A stretch of DNA of 64,000 bases from Symbiodinium natans. Taxonomy: Eukaryota; Sar; Dinophyceae; Suessiales; Symbiodiniaceae. The position numbers and the translations under genes were made by a program. The notes under the pieces were generated by a model. The model saw only the letters and a list, made by a program, of their open reading frames with translations. It did not search any database and was not told the origin of the DNA. This document shows, one piece after another, positions 54,841 to 63,900 of the stretch; position 1 is the first letter of the stretch; each line of letters starts with the position of its first letter. The stretch lies in NCBI GenBank assembly GCA_905221605.1, contig CAJNDS010001746.1, positions 339,797 through 403,796 of the forward strand. The letters are read 5' to 3'.

Positions 54841-57022
54841 CATTTTTGGTTCAAGCCCCAGATGGCTGGCCACCTACGAGCACCGGGGGTGCCTTCTGAC
54901 AGCGAGTCGGAAGGCCAAGAAGTTAACCAGCATCGTGTTGCTCAGGTCTTGATTTCCGCAGGACCACCGAATGTGCAACTTCCCTGGGAACAAGGAATTT
55001 TCAGGGATATCTTCGCACCTGGACCAGTGGTGTCACTGGACTGGCCAGAGCCCAAGGTTCTTGTCAATGTGGATGAAGCCGAACTATCGTCTACACCAGG
55101 TCCCAGCGTTTTGCAAGACAAAGACAAGACGCCAATCGCAGGTGTCTTCAGCTCCTCACCGGGAGCCAACGTTTTCAGCAAAGTGATCAAGTGCAAAAAG
55201 AAGATGAACCTTTTGAGGAGGCTGTTGCAGGCATGTGGTTGAAGAACATGCAGATGTGGAAACAGCTGTTCGAGGCCTCCCCGTCCACCAGTTTTGCCAA
55301 AACATTACAATGGACGAAGAGGAGAAGATGTTGTCCCTTCGTGACATGTTTGGATCGAAATCACCACACACAATCCAGAAGCGTGCATCGACCTTGTTGA
55401 GGCTGTTTCGTTGGCTTCAAAAACAGGCAGAGGTGCAAGGGACCTCTGTGGAGGAACCCCTTCTCCCATCAGAGGAAGCGGTTTACAAGTTCTGCAGAGA
55501 GATATCCCACAGGAAAAAGGGCAAGCTGGCACCTCAGAGCGTGGTACAAGCGTTGAAGTTTGTGAAATTTGTGCTTTCCATTCCAGATGTGGAGAATTCC
55601 ATCTCCCAGGGTCCGAGGCTTGGCAGACCGAGTGGCAGGCGAGCACGAGCCCACACATCAAGCCCGGGACCTAATACCTAACAGTGCTTGAAGTTAGATT
55701 TCTGGAAGAGTGTGTTGGGAACGCTGAGCTCCACGTTGTTGATCGATTTGCAGCAGGAGTGTTCCTGTTTCAGATCTTCAGCAGGAACCGTTGGTCGGAC
55801 ATCAGGCACGTGCGATCCTTGGAGTTCGATTTTCTGGAGATTGGACCCGAGATTTGTGGTTTTCTGGAAGGCAGGGCCAGAGAGGTGAAACAGTCCAACA
55901 AGAAGAAGAAACTCTCGTTGTTCATGCCCCTCGTGGCTCCAGTTCGGGGGGTCCACCCGAAGGTGGTGTGGGCCAAAGAATGGCAGAAGGTGGCTGCTGA
56001 AGCAGGGATCTGCTCTCGAAGACCCCTGTAGGCCCTTTACTGCCGGCCACCGCCCCAGATGGTGCCTGGCTGCAGAGGTCCATCGACTCCGCCGAGGCCT
56101 CCAACTGGCTGACGGGACTGCTAAGGAACCGCGACCCCTCAACAGCGAGGGTTACCACACATTCCTTGAAACACACTGCTCTTGGCTGGTTGAGCAAATA
56201 CGGCATTGTGGGCGAAACACAGACACTCTTGTCACATCATTCGACTGGAGCTTTGAGTACATTAGCTTACTCAAGAGACGCCCTTAGTGGCCCCCTCCGG
56301 CAGCTGGAGGAAATGCTGAAGCAGGTACGGGAGGGATCGTTTTGCCCGGACGCTACTCGAAGTGGATACTTCTTGCCCGAGCCCAAGGATCAGAGGCAGG
56401 TGCATCTGTTGACCTTGGGTCCTGGTTGCCGATCAGCAAGGTAGGCAGCTTAGATGGGCTGCCTGCGAACTCCGAAAGCACGCATGAGCCTTTGCCAGCT
56501 CCAGCGGAAGGCTTTCAGGACGATTTCCTGGGGGTTGGACCGCTTTGCCCCCCGCAAGGGAAGGTTTTTGAGAAGGTTTTTGAGTCACCAAGTGCCATGC
56601 CCGTCTTGGAAGCATCCGCACCGTCGGTAGCAGAAGGAGAAGAATCCTCCTCGAAAGAAAGTGAGGAATTAGACAAGCTGGCTACCGTGACCTCTGGGCT
56701 TTGCGAAACGTTGTTCGATAAGGATGACACACAAGACGCAGATGACAACGGGGAGGCAGAGATCTCGCCCACCACATCAGCAGAAGGGTCCTCCGAGGAA
56801 ACCTCTGATGGAGCTTCATCGGAAGAAAAGGAGGAACCAGCTGCGGCCCTGAGCCTGCCGGAGGGTTGGAGTGCGATCCAGAACAAGAAGTCTACCATGT
56901 TACATCTGTACAAAGTAGGTCAGACGACGCTGAAATGTGGCAAGTGGATCAGCGTTAATTTTGTAGAAATGGAGAAGCCCTCAGCGAAGTGGCTACAGTG
57001 CAGCCTATGTTTTCAGGAGTAA
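54835..57022 (+). mobile_element. Tyrosine-recombinase gene of a DIRS- or Crypton-like element, broken by frameshifts
   Basis: Plus-strand coding in at least four frames. 55,235-55,681 has a SAM-like core-binding domain (KSPHTIQKRASTLLRLFRWL, then VVQALKFVKFVLSI). 55,684-56,031 holds the start of the catalytic domain (IFSRNRWSDIRHVRSLEFDF with the likely first catalytic Arg). Around 56,151-56,290 reads THSLKHTALGWLSKYG, LLSHHS and AYSRD, matching boxes II of tyrosine recombinases with the nucleophile Tyr in AYSRD and Lys where Arg is usual (HSLK). 56,342-57,022 is an acidic Ser/Glu-rich tail ending TLKCGKWISVNF ... CSLCF, a possible zinc site. The frame changes could be introns or decay; decay is likelier. 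It would integrate DNA by strand exchange without a transposase of DDE type. Confidence 0.75.
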
Positions 57023-57130
57023 AGAGAGGGGTGACATTGTTGTTGGCCGGTTTGTGTGCGTGTGCAACACAATCCCTTTGTACCAGCTCTCTCTTTTGCA
57101 ATTTGCAGTTTTGGCCCCACGCCCTAAACA

Positions 57131-57576
57131 TGGCAAACGCAGCGGATAGTCAGCCTTTCTTCGAGCAACATGCTCGCAAGATCGGGATGGAGCAGCAACT
57201 CCTGGACAAATTCATAGCTGGAGGGGTCAAGACGGTGTCCATGGCAGCCTATGCCGCCACTCAACCGGGTCAACCTCTCACAGATAGGGAGGTCTCCACT
57301 CTATGTACGAGTCTGGGGCAGAACAACCCCACTCTTGCACAGATGACGGTCGTCAAGAGGCTCCTGTTCGAGTGCCAGACCATGAGTTTGGCAAACTTGA
57401 AGGCCACCGTGGAACAGCAGCCGGACTCAGTTCTACGTAAGCTGCCAGGAGCTGAGAGAGCCCAGCGCCTGGAATTGCAGGCTCAAAGGCTGGGCGGACT
57501 CTCGATTGAGCATGACTTGGAGCCCGCCTTTTCAGTCTATGATGCTGTGTCGACACAGGTGAGCAAGGGTCGCTGA
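57131..57576 (+). CDS. Gag-like ORF following the recombinase, part 1
   Basis: MANAADSQPFFEQHARKIGM and onwards, 148 codons from an ATG with good context; an upstream ATG at 56,989 in frame overlaps the recombinase tail and is less likely. Mostly helical, with no known catalytic motif. I recall proteins of this type beside recombinase and reverse-transcriptase genes of dinoflagellate retroelements, so a Gag-like role is an inference. The frame is lost near 57,576, but coding appears to continue in another frame to the next ORF. Confidence 0.5.
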
Positions 57577-57631
57577 AATACCTGCACCCGAGCAGCAAAG
57601 AAGGGGTCTGGCCTACGACCTCGTCGGCATT

Positions 57632-58249
57632 TTGAGTTTCAAGGTGCACGAGAAATGGCTTCAGAAGGCCTGTGCTACCTTGCAGACCCCACCGCCCCCA
57701 GGCTTCAACCGTCCGACGCTGCAGCAGGTCCTGCGAGCAGATCGGGCCTTGTGGATGGAGCTTGGCAGCAAACAGCCGACCCTGACAAGGGCAGCGGCGA
57801 ACGCGCCGCTCGCGGACGCCCGGTGCTTAGATCAAGTCTTTTTGGAAGCCACCAACACGGTTGCAGTCAATTTTCACTTCATGCCGACACCTCGTGCGGA
57901 AGGGTTCACAGATAGAGGCGGCAAAGGCGCGGGCAAGGGCCCCAAGCGCTGGGGCGATGGAAAAGGGTATGGACAATGGAAATATCAGAGGACCGACAAA
58001 GGAGACAAGGGCCAGGGAGGCAAATCAGGTTTCAAGGGAGCCCGCCTCCCCACAAAGGGCAAATTTGACAGTGGCAAGGGAGGCTTTCCGAATAAGTCCC
58101 TTGTCTTGCAAGGAGGCAAGGGGGAGACCCCCATGCCGGCCGCCTTGCGAGGCGGAGTGCCGAACGACGAGCACGGAGATCCTCTTTGTTTTGGCTTCAA
58201 CCTAGGACAGTTAACAAACATTTCACTTTTCATGCCCGACTGTATATAG
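57632..58249 (+). CDS. Gag-like ORF, part 2, cut by the second copia element
   Basis: Continues the Gag-like protein after a frame change. It has PPPPGFNRPTLQQVLRADRA, then a Gly/Lys-rich basic linker (GGKGAGKGPKRWGDGKGYGQ) like that of nucleic-acid binding Gag tails, and ends PLCFGFNL before similarity stops at about 58,205. In related proteins as I recall them a Cys-rich motif follows CF.FNL; here copia-element sequence begins instead. So the ORF's last residues and stop codon belong to the inserted element. Confidence 0.5.
   Translation: MSFKVHEKWLQKACATLQTPPPPGFNRPTLQQVLRADRALWMELGSKQPTLTRAAANAPLADARCLDQVFLEATNTVAVNFHFMPTPRAEGFTDRGGKGAGKGPKRWGDGKGYGQWKYQRTDKGDKGQGGKSGFKGARLPTKGKFDSGKGGFPNKSLVLQGGKGETPMPAALRGGVPNDEHGDPLCFGFNLGQLTNISLFMPDCI
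58243..58248 (+). promoter_or_regulatory. Possible TATA box in the LTR of element 2
   Basis: TATATA about 100 bp before the primer-binding site, where an LTR promoter would be expected. Dinoflagellate host genes usually lack TATA boxes, so this is a guess based on position only. Confidence 0.3.
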
Positions 58250-58345
58250 GCTCAAGCACCGCCCCTCGTGGAGCGCCGCGAGTAGAGAAAAGTGCGAGGA
58301 GAACTTGTGTTCTAGGAAAGGTTAAGAGTAGCCTTTAAACTTTTA

Positions 58346-58357
58346 TGGTAGCGGAGC
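58346..58357 (+). promoter_or_regulatory. Primer-binding site of retrotransposon 2
   Basis: TGGTAGCGGAGC, identical over 12 bases to the site at 47,587 although the surrounding sequences differ. The site is complementary to a tRNA 3' end with CCA. It overlaps the first hairpin of the leader by three bases. Confidence 0.82.
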
Positions 58358-58638
58358 TGTTGGCAACGGCCAGCAGCTGAAGAAGCAGATCCAGGGAAAG
58401 AAGGTAAGCCCAGCCAGAGGGCTGGCAGCCAGCTAGCGAGCTGGAAGAAAGAAAAGGAAAGCAGGAGTTAAGGTTTCTCAACTACGCCCTGCGAAGGTAG
58501 AAGTTCGTTTTCCGGTGGGCGTTATCACCGGAGGAAATTCGGAAAGAAGTCAAGAAGACAGCAAGAGTTAAGGTTCATTAACTACGCCTTGCTGAAGCTG
58601 AAGGAAACAGGAGTTAAGGTTCATTAACTACGCCCTGT
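58355..58638 (+). other. Structured RNA leader of element 2: seven predicted hairpins
   Basis: Hairpins by base pairing: 58,355-58,378 (AGCTGTTGG with CCAGCAGCT), 58,410-58,425 (CCAGCC, loop AGAG, GGCTGG), 58,429-58,444 (CCAGCT, loop AGCG, AGCTGG), 58,461-58,492, 58,511-58,532 (TCCGGTG with CACCGGA), 58,561-58,592 and 58,607-58,638. The fourth, sixth and seventh are copies of one hairpin: outer stems GCAGG/CCTGC, GCAAG/CTTGC and ACAGG/CCTGT, a conserved ACGC bulge, and an inner stem AGTTAA/TTAACT around GGTTCA (AGTT/AACT in the first). The pairs change together. Likely roles are RNA packaging, dimerisation or translation of the genomic RNA (inference). Confidence 0.75.
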
Positions 58639-58712
58639 TGGATCAGTAGAGAAAAAGAAGGTGAAGAAGAAGGAGCCTTGAGTCTGGACGACTTGCCTAG
58701 ATCGTCAGAACA

Positions 58713-59570
58713 ATGGCGGAACAACAAAGAAACTTTGAAGCAATGTTGGCTGGCATTGGCCAGGCCACCGAAGCTCTAGGAAGAGTTGCGAGCCAAACAG
58801 CGACTCAGCAACAACAGCTGACAGAAGCAATGCAAAGGCTTACTGAGGCAGCTAGCCAAGGTGCTGCCCAAGCTGCGAGGAACTCCCCGAGAAGTGTGGG
58901 AGGTGAAGGAGCGCCAAGGGCGCAACCCTCAGGTGTCCCGTTCGACACCGGAGGAAAGATCTTGAAGCCGCCAGAAGTGTTCAACCCGGCAACATTGGAA
59001 GAAGAAGTCTCTCAATGGAGTGACTGGAGTTTCGCCTTTAAGAACTTTCTAGCATTCATGGACTATGAGTTCTTGGCAGACCTGAAGAAAGCTGAAGCAT
59101 CAACGGATGTGTTGGACATCGAGGACGACATCGATGGATTTTACGCAGCAAGCGAAGGACGAAAGATACGAGGAATGAAGCTGTATTCCGTCTTGAGCAG
59201 CTACTTGAAGAATCGCCCGTTGAAGGTGCTAAGAAGTATCGATAACATGGATGGATTCGAAGTCTGGAGGCGACTCACAATGGAGCTCGAGCCATCCTCA
59301 AGATCTAGAAGTCTGGCAATGGCCCAAGCCTTGGTAGGATTCCCTGCAATGGCAAAGGGAGCTAGCCTGATGGATTATGTCCTTACGTTCGAGAAGCTGG
59401 TCAATGAGTACGAGAAGTTATCGACAACGAAGTACGATGACAATCTGAAGATCGGAACGTTGCTGAAGGGCATCCCGCAGAATCTGAAGCAGCACATCAT
59501 GGTAGGAATCCAACGATTTGAGAACGAAACTGCTACAGTACGAACGAAGCAACCAAACGTGGTCTGCTGA
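58713..59570 (+). CDS. Gag (capsid part) of copia-type element 2
   Basis: 285 codons from the ATG at 58,713. A Gln-rich start is followed by FNPATLEEEVSQWSDWSFAF and LKNRPLKVLRSIDNMDGFEV, matching Gag of element 1. The frame goes wrong at about 59,515: the last residues do not match, while the +1 frame continues the capsid (LRTKLLQYERSNQTW, like KEKVLAYERSTTKW in element 1). So the stop at 59,570 is a consequence of a one-base change or a frameshift signal. Confidence 0.9.
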   Translation: MAEQQRNFEAMLAGIGQATEALGRVASQTATQQQQLTEAMQRLTEAASQGAAQAARNSPRSVGGEGAPRAQPSGVPFDTGGKILKPPEVFNPATLEEEVSQWSDWSFAFKNFLAFMDYEFLADLKKAEASTDVLDIEDDIDGFYAASEGRKIRGMKLYSVLSSYLKNRPLKVLRSIDNMDGFEVWRRLTMELEPSSRSRSLAMAQALVGFPAMAKGASLMDYVLTFEKLVNEYEKLSTTKYDDNLKIGTLLKGIPQNLKQHIMVGIQRFENETATVRTKQPNVVC

Positions 59571-60957
59571 GAACATCCTGGGATCGTTGAGCGTTCAGGC
59601 CCCAGGAACAAGTTCAAGCTCCAAGGAGTACCAAGGACCGATCCCAATGGAGATCGACCGTCTGAAAGGAAAAGGAAAACATGACAAAGGAAAAGGAGGA
59701 TACAAAGGAAGCTACAAAGGAAAAGGGAAGTTTGAGAAAGGAAAAGGAAAAGGAAAAGGAAAAGATAGAAAAGGCGGAAGAGGAAGAGGTCGCGGCAAAG
59801 GCCGTGGCAAAGGACGAGGAAGGTTTGTGAGGCAAGTGGAGAGTGGTGGCTACGGAAGTCAAGGAAAAGGTTCAGGTGGAAAAGGATCAAGATCTGGTGT
59901 AGAATGCTACAAATGCGGAAAGTATGGTCATTTCGCATCAGAATGTTGGACGTCAGGAAAAGGAGGAAAGGACTCCGGAAAAGGAGGAAAGTCAAAAGGA
60001 AAGATGCGACAAGTACGTGAAGGCGAAGAAGATTGGAACCAAGATCAAGAATGGTCAAGTGGTGTGTGGAATGCACCATCACAGTCAAGTACCAGTTCAC
60101 AGCCAAGCCAGTACCGAAGTCAAGAGCAATCGCAAGTGCGAGTTGCACAAGCTGCAAAAGGGAGTGAACAAGTGAGAAGAGTCAATGAAAGGTCGATGAC
60201 AAGAATCGAAGAAGTTGAGGAAGAAGACGATGAGGAGGTCGTAGACCTGATCGAGATGCTTCGAGAATGGGGGAACAAGCCCCACGCAAGAATGGTGAAG
60301 GTGAAAGAAGTTCAAGTGTTCGACATAAGCCAGGGAGATGAAGAGCTGAACGAGTTGGACGAGTACCAAATGTGGTATGAAGAAGATCGACCAGAAGTCA
60401 AACAGGAATCGGTTGAGAATCCAAGTCCAAGTCCAAGTGCCCAAGAAGAAGATCGACCAGAAGTCAGACAGGAATCGATTGAGAATCCAAGTCCAAGTCC
60501 AAGTGTCCAAGAAGCAAGTAAGGATCGAGTACGAACGGTTCGGTTACCAGGGTATGAGGACTTGATCGAAGTTGTCCTAGACAGTGGAGCAGACTGCCAT
60601 GTCTTGCCGTTAAGCTACTACAGCGAAGACCTCGGAGAAGTGGAACTTCCAGCACTGAAGATGGTCATCACGGATGCACAAGGGAACGCAATCAGAACGA
60701 CTGAAGCGAGGACCAACATAACGTTCGAATTCCAAAGATCCGATGGAAAGGTGATTAAGGTCAAGGACACCGCCGTGTTTGGTCAAGTGACCCAACCGCT
60801 GTTCGCAGTGGGGAAGCTGTACAAAGTCGGATGGGGCATCGAGCCCCAGGATGCATACAGCGCTTTCCTGACAAAAGCTAGTGAAGAGGAGGAATGGAAC
60901 GTCGGTATCATATGTCCCGATAAGGTTTTCAAGGAACTCAACGGTGACGGACCTTAG
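59518..60957 (+). CDS. Gag end, nucleocapsid and protease of element 2
   Basis: 479 codons in the +1 frame relative to the gag start; the initial TTG is not a real start. It has a long Lys/Gly-rich basic region, one CCHC knuckle (CYKCGKYGHFASEC, residues 130-143), an acidic region with a 66-bp tandem duplication (60,379-60,510) and an aspartic protease with VVLDSGADCHVLP (catalytic Asp 355) and PLFAVGKLYKVGWGIE. The frame ends at TAG 60,957, but coding resumes in the next frame, the shift lying at about 60,930-60,950. Confidence 0.9.
   Translation: MRTKLLQYERSNQTWSAENILGSLSVQAPGTSSSSKEYQGPIPMEIDRLKGKGKHDKGKGGYKGSYKGKGKFEKGKGKGKGKDRKGGRGRGRGKGRGKGRGRFVRQVESGGYGSQGKGSGGKGSRSGVECYKCGKYGHFASECWTSGKGGKDSGKGGKSKGKMRQVREGEEDWNQDQEWSSGVWNAPSQSSTSSQPSQYRSQEQSQVRVAQAAKGSEQVRRVNERSMTRIEEVEEEDDEEVVDLIEMLREWGNKPHARMVKVKEVQVFDISQGDEELNELDEYQMWYEEDRPEVKQESVENPSPSPSAQEEDRPEVRQESIENPSPSPSVQEASKDRVRTVRLPGYEDLIEVVLDSGADCHVLPLSYYSEDLGEVELPALKMVITDAQGNAIRTTEARTNITFEFQRSDGKVIKVKDTAVFGQVTQPLFAVGKLYKVGWGIEPQDAYSAFLTKASEEEEWNVGIICPDKVFKELNGDGP
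60379..60510 (+). repeat. 66-bp tandem duplication in the Gag-Pol of element 2
   Basis: Two in-frame copies encoding EEDRPEV.QES.ENPSPSPS.Q with few differences, in a disordered acidic linker between zinc knuckle and protease. It is a recent duplication that keeps frame. Confidence 0.95.
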
Positions 60958-60973
60958 GATCTACCGAGCGGTA

Positions 60974-63900
60974 ATGGAAAATGGACGAGACGATGTTCCA
61001 ATCTCAATCAGGAAACTTACTCTGACAAAGGAACTGAAAGATGACATAGAGAATGGCAAGTACGAAGAAGGTTGGTTTTATCTCACTGACGGACGGCCAG
61101 TGAGAATCGACTGGGACGTGAACACGACGTACAGCCTTGGACGAGACGAAGGAAGGGTGTTCAATTTCAGAACCACACTGAGAACGCGATACGAAGAAGA
61201 ACAAATAGTCTGGGAAGAAATGGAATTTCATGAGTGTGCCGAGGAGTGGAGAGACAAAGGCACAACGGTCATAGTACCAGAGATCGAGAAAGCAGTGGTC
61301 ATCACGATCATGGAAAGATTTCCGAGAAGTGTTGAAGATTACGGAGAGTACAGTAGTCCGTACAAGAGAAAGGAACCAGAAGAAAAGCGTGATGTGGAAA
61401 TGGAACCACAAGAGCAGGACGACTTATGGAAAGGAAGATCAGAAAAGGAGTTGCAGCGAGAGATTGAAAAAGGAATCGAAGAATTGGAACAAGCGCCAAG
61501 TTCTGGGTTCGCACCAGGACCGCATATGCAAGAAGAGAACGATGAGAGTGAGCGAAAGAAGGTTGAAGAACAACTTCCGAAACTTGGAGAAGCAATGGAA
61601 GAGAAAATGAAGATCGGAGGAATCGAGCTTACACCAGCAAGTACGATAAAGCAGTTGAGAAATGCTTGCGAGTTCCTCAAGATAGGAAAGACAGGAAGTA
61701 AAGCTCAAATTTGGCAGAGACTGAAAGAAGCTGTAGCGTCAAACAAGATGAAGGAACTAGTCGAAATCTCGAAAGGACTAGAGGTTGAGTTCTCAAGAGA
61801 GCCAGATGGAGAGAAACGACCGGAAGCGCCGAGCGATGAAGAAAGAAAGAGACACGAGCTGACACACTTACCGAAGGCAGACTGGTGTGAAAGTTGTTCG
61901 GCAACAAGAAGTAGAGAAGATGATTTCAAGATAACAGAGAAGAAGTATGAAGCGTCGTTGGTAAGCATGGATTTCAAGTTCACCGGAACGAGGAACGAAG
62001 AAGATGCAAAGGATGTGAAAGATGCATTGTGCATAAGTTTGGTCATGGTGGACCAAGAGACAAAGTTTGTCCACGCAATTCCAGTGCAGAGTAAGGAGGT
62101 GACAAACTATCTGGTGGAAGAAGTTTGCAGAGTGTTGATGCTAATGCAGCCGAAAGTAATCCTGAGGACAGACACCGAACCAGCGATGATTGCTTTGAGA
62201 AAGAAGGTGCAGACGATAAGGAAAATGCAGAAGCTTGAGACAGAGATCCAAGATGTTGCACCAGACACGCACCAAGGAGCGCAAGTTGAAAGATGGGTAC
62301 AAACAGTGAGGAACCTATCTAAGACGTTGGTGTATGGAGTGGAGAAAGAAGCGAAGGTAAAGATCACGAGCGAAAGTACACTGTATCCATGGGCACCGAG
62401 ACATGCAGCATTCCTACTGAACAGGTTTGTTGTACAACAGGGGAAAACCCCGTTCGAGTTGGTATTTGACCGTGAGTACAAAGGAACGTTGGTACCATGG
62501 GGTAGTGTGGTTGTGGCGAAACCACTACCGAAGACAAAAGAGAAAGGTGAAGCATGGAAGAAAGGAATCTTCGTTGGAAAAGATATGGTTTCGAACATGA
62601 ATCTGGTGAGCACCAGAAGTGGAATCATCAAAAGTCGGACAATGAGACAATGTTCGCCAACGTTTGAAGTGGAAACATTAGCAAATGCATGCGGAACGCC
62701 GTGGAACTATAGTCAAGAGCAGTTGACAGGACGGTCGAAGCAGCCGAAGAGGCTGCCGCCATCAAGTGGAATTGAAGTGGCGCCGATCGAAGGACCGCCC
62801 GTGCAAGTCCCGAGAACTCCAGCAGTTGGTCTGGAGACACCACAGTATAGCCCAACAGCATCGGAAAGACCAAGTGATGCAATGGCGTCTGATCCACCGA
62901 CAAGTGATGATGATGACAATGACGAAGATCCCGGCGAAGGCCAAAGAAGTTCTGAAGCAAGTAGCAGGAAAGGAGCAGCGGCAAGGAAAAGAGATGAAGC
63001 AAGTATGACCTCGGGTGAAGCCGAGGAAGAAGAGCCGGAAGGCACGAGCAAAAGAGAGCTCGAAGGAGCAGCCGCAGAAGAACCTGAAGCCACAAGGCCG
63101 AGAGTCGACGAAGGAAGCGGACAAGTTGAAGAAAGACCTGAGAAGATCCAAAGAGGAGAACCCTCAGGAACGGTGAGAAGGATAATGGCCACAAGAAGTG
63201 TGCAAGAAGTTGCGTCATTTCTCAGGAAGGATTTGCCGAAGTACCATGACGACGAAGAGGTAGAGTTGGAAGAGTTTGACGGACTCGAAGTCGAGTTTGA
63301 AGAGCCTGAAGAGGAAAGAAGTTCAGAGCTCGGAGAAGACGAAGAGTTCGAGGAAAGCATGCCAAGGTGGTCAAACAAGTTCGAAGATGGACCTCCGAAG
63401 TTGGACGAAGATGAGCTGACGAAGGTCGACATTGTGTCAAGAGAGCACGAGATAAGCCGACTCACAGAGATGAAAGTCTTGAAAGAGCTGCCTGAAGGCA
63501 CAAGTGTGAGCAACTACAAGTACCTTTCAACCAAAGTTGTCTACGATTGGAGGCATCGAGACAGTGAATGGCAACGGCGTGGCCGGTTAGTTGCCCGTGA
63601 GTTCAAATGGTTGGGGTCAACGGACATCGCATCGTTATTTTCCCCAACGGGAGTTGCGAGCACAGTGAAGCTACTCTCAGCAATGTTTGTGTCGTCGAAT
63701 GACCACATCCTTGGAAGTATCGATGTAGGAGATGCCTACTTGATGGTGGAGCAAGAAGAACCAACAGTCGTCGAAGTCGATGGAAAGTACTATGAACTCG
63801 GATTCACGTTGCCAGGACAACGGATGGGATCAAGCGCATGGTTCAACAAGCTGAAAGGATACCTCGAAGAGTATGGACTCAAGTCCGACGAAGGACTACC

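Noticed and set aside
58248..58255. GGCTCAAG as a relic of the dinoflagellate spliced leader
   Set aside because: Only the last 8 bases match, the preceding bases do not, and the place is within a presumed LTR; chance is sufficient.
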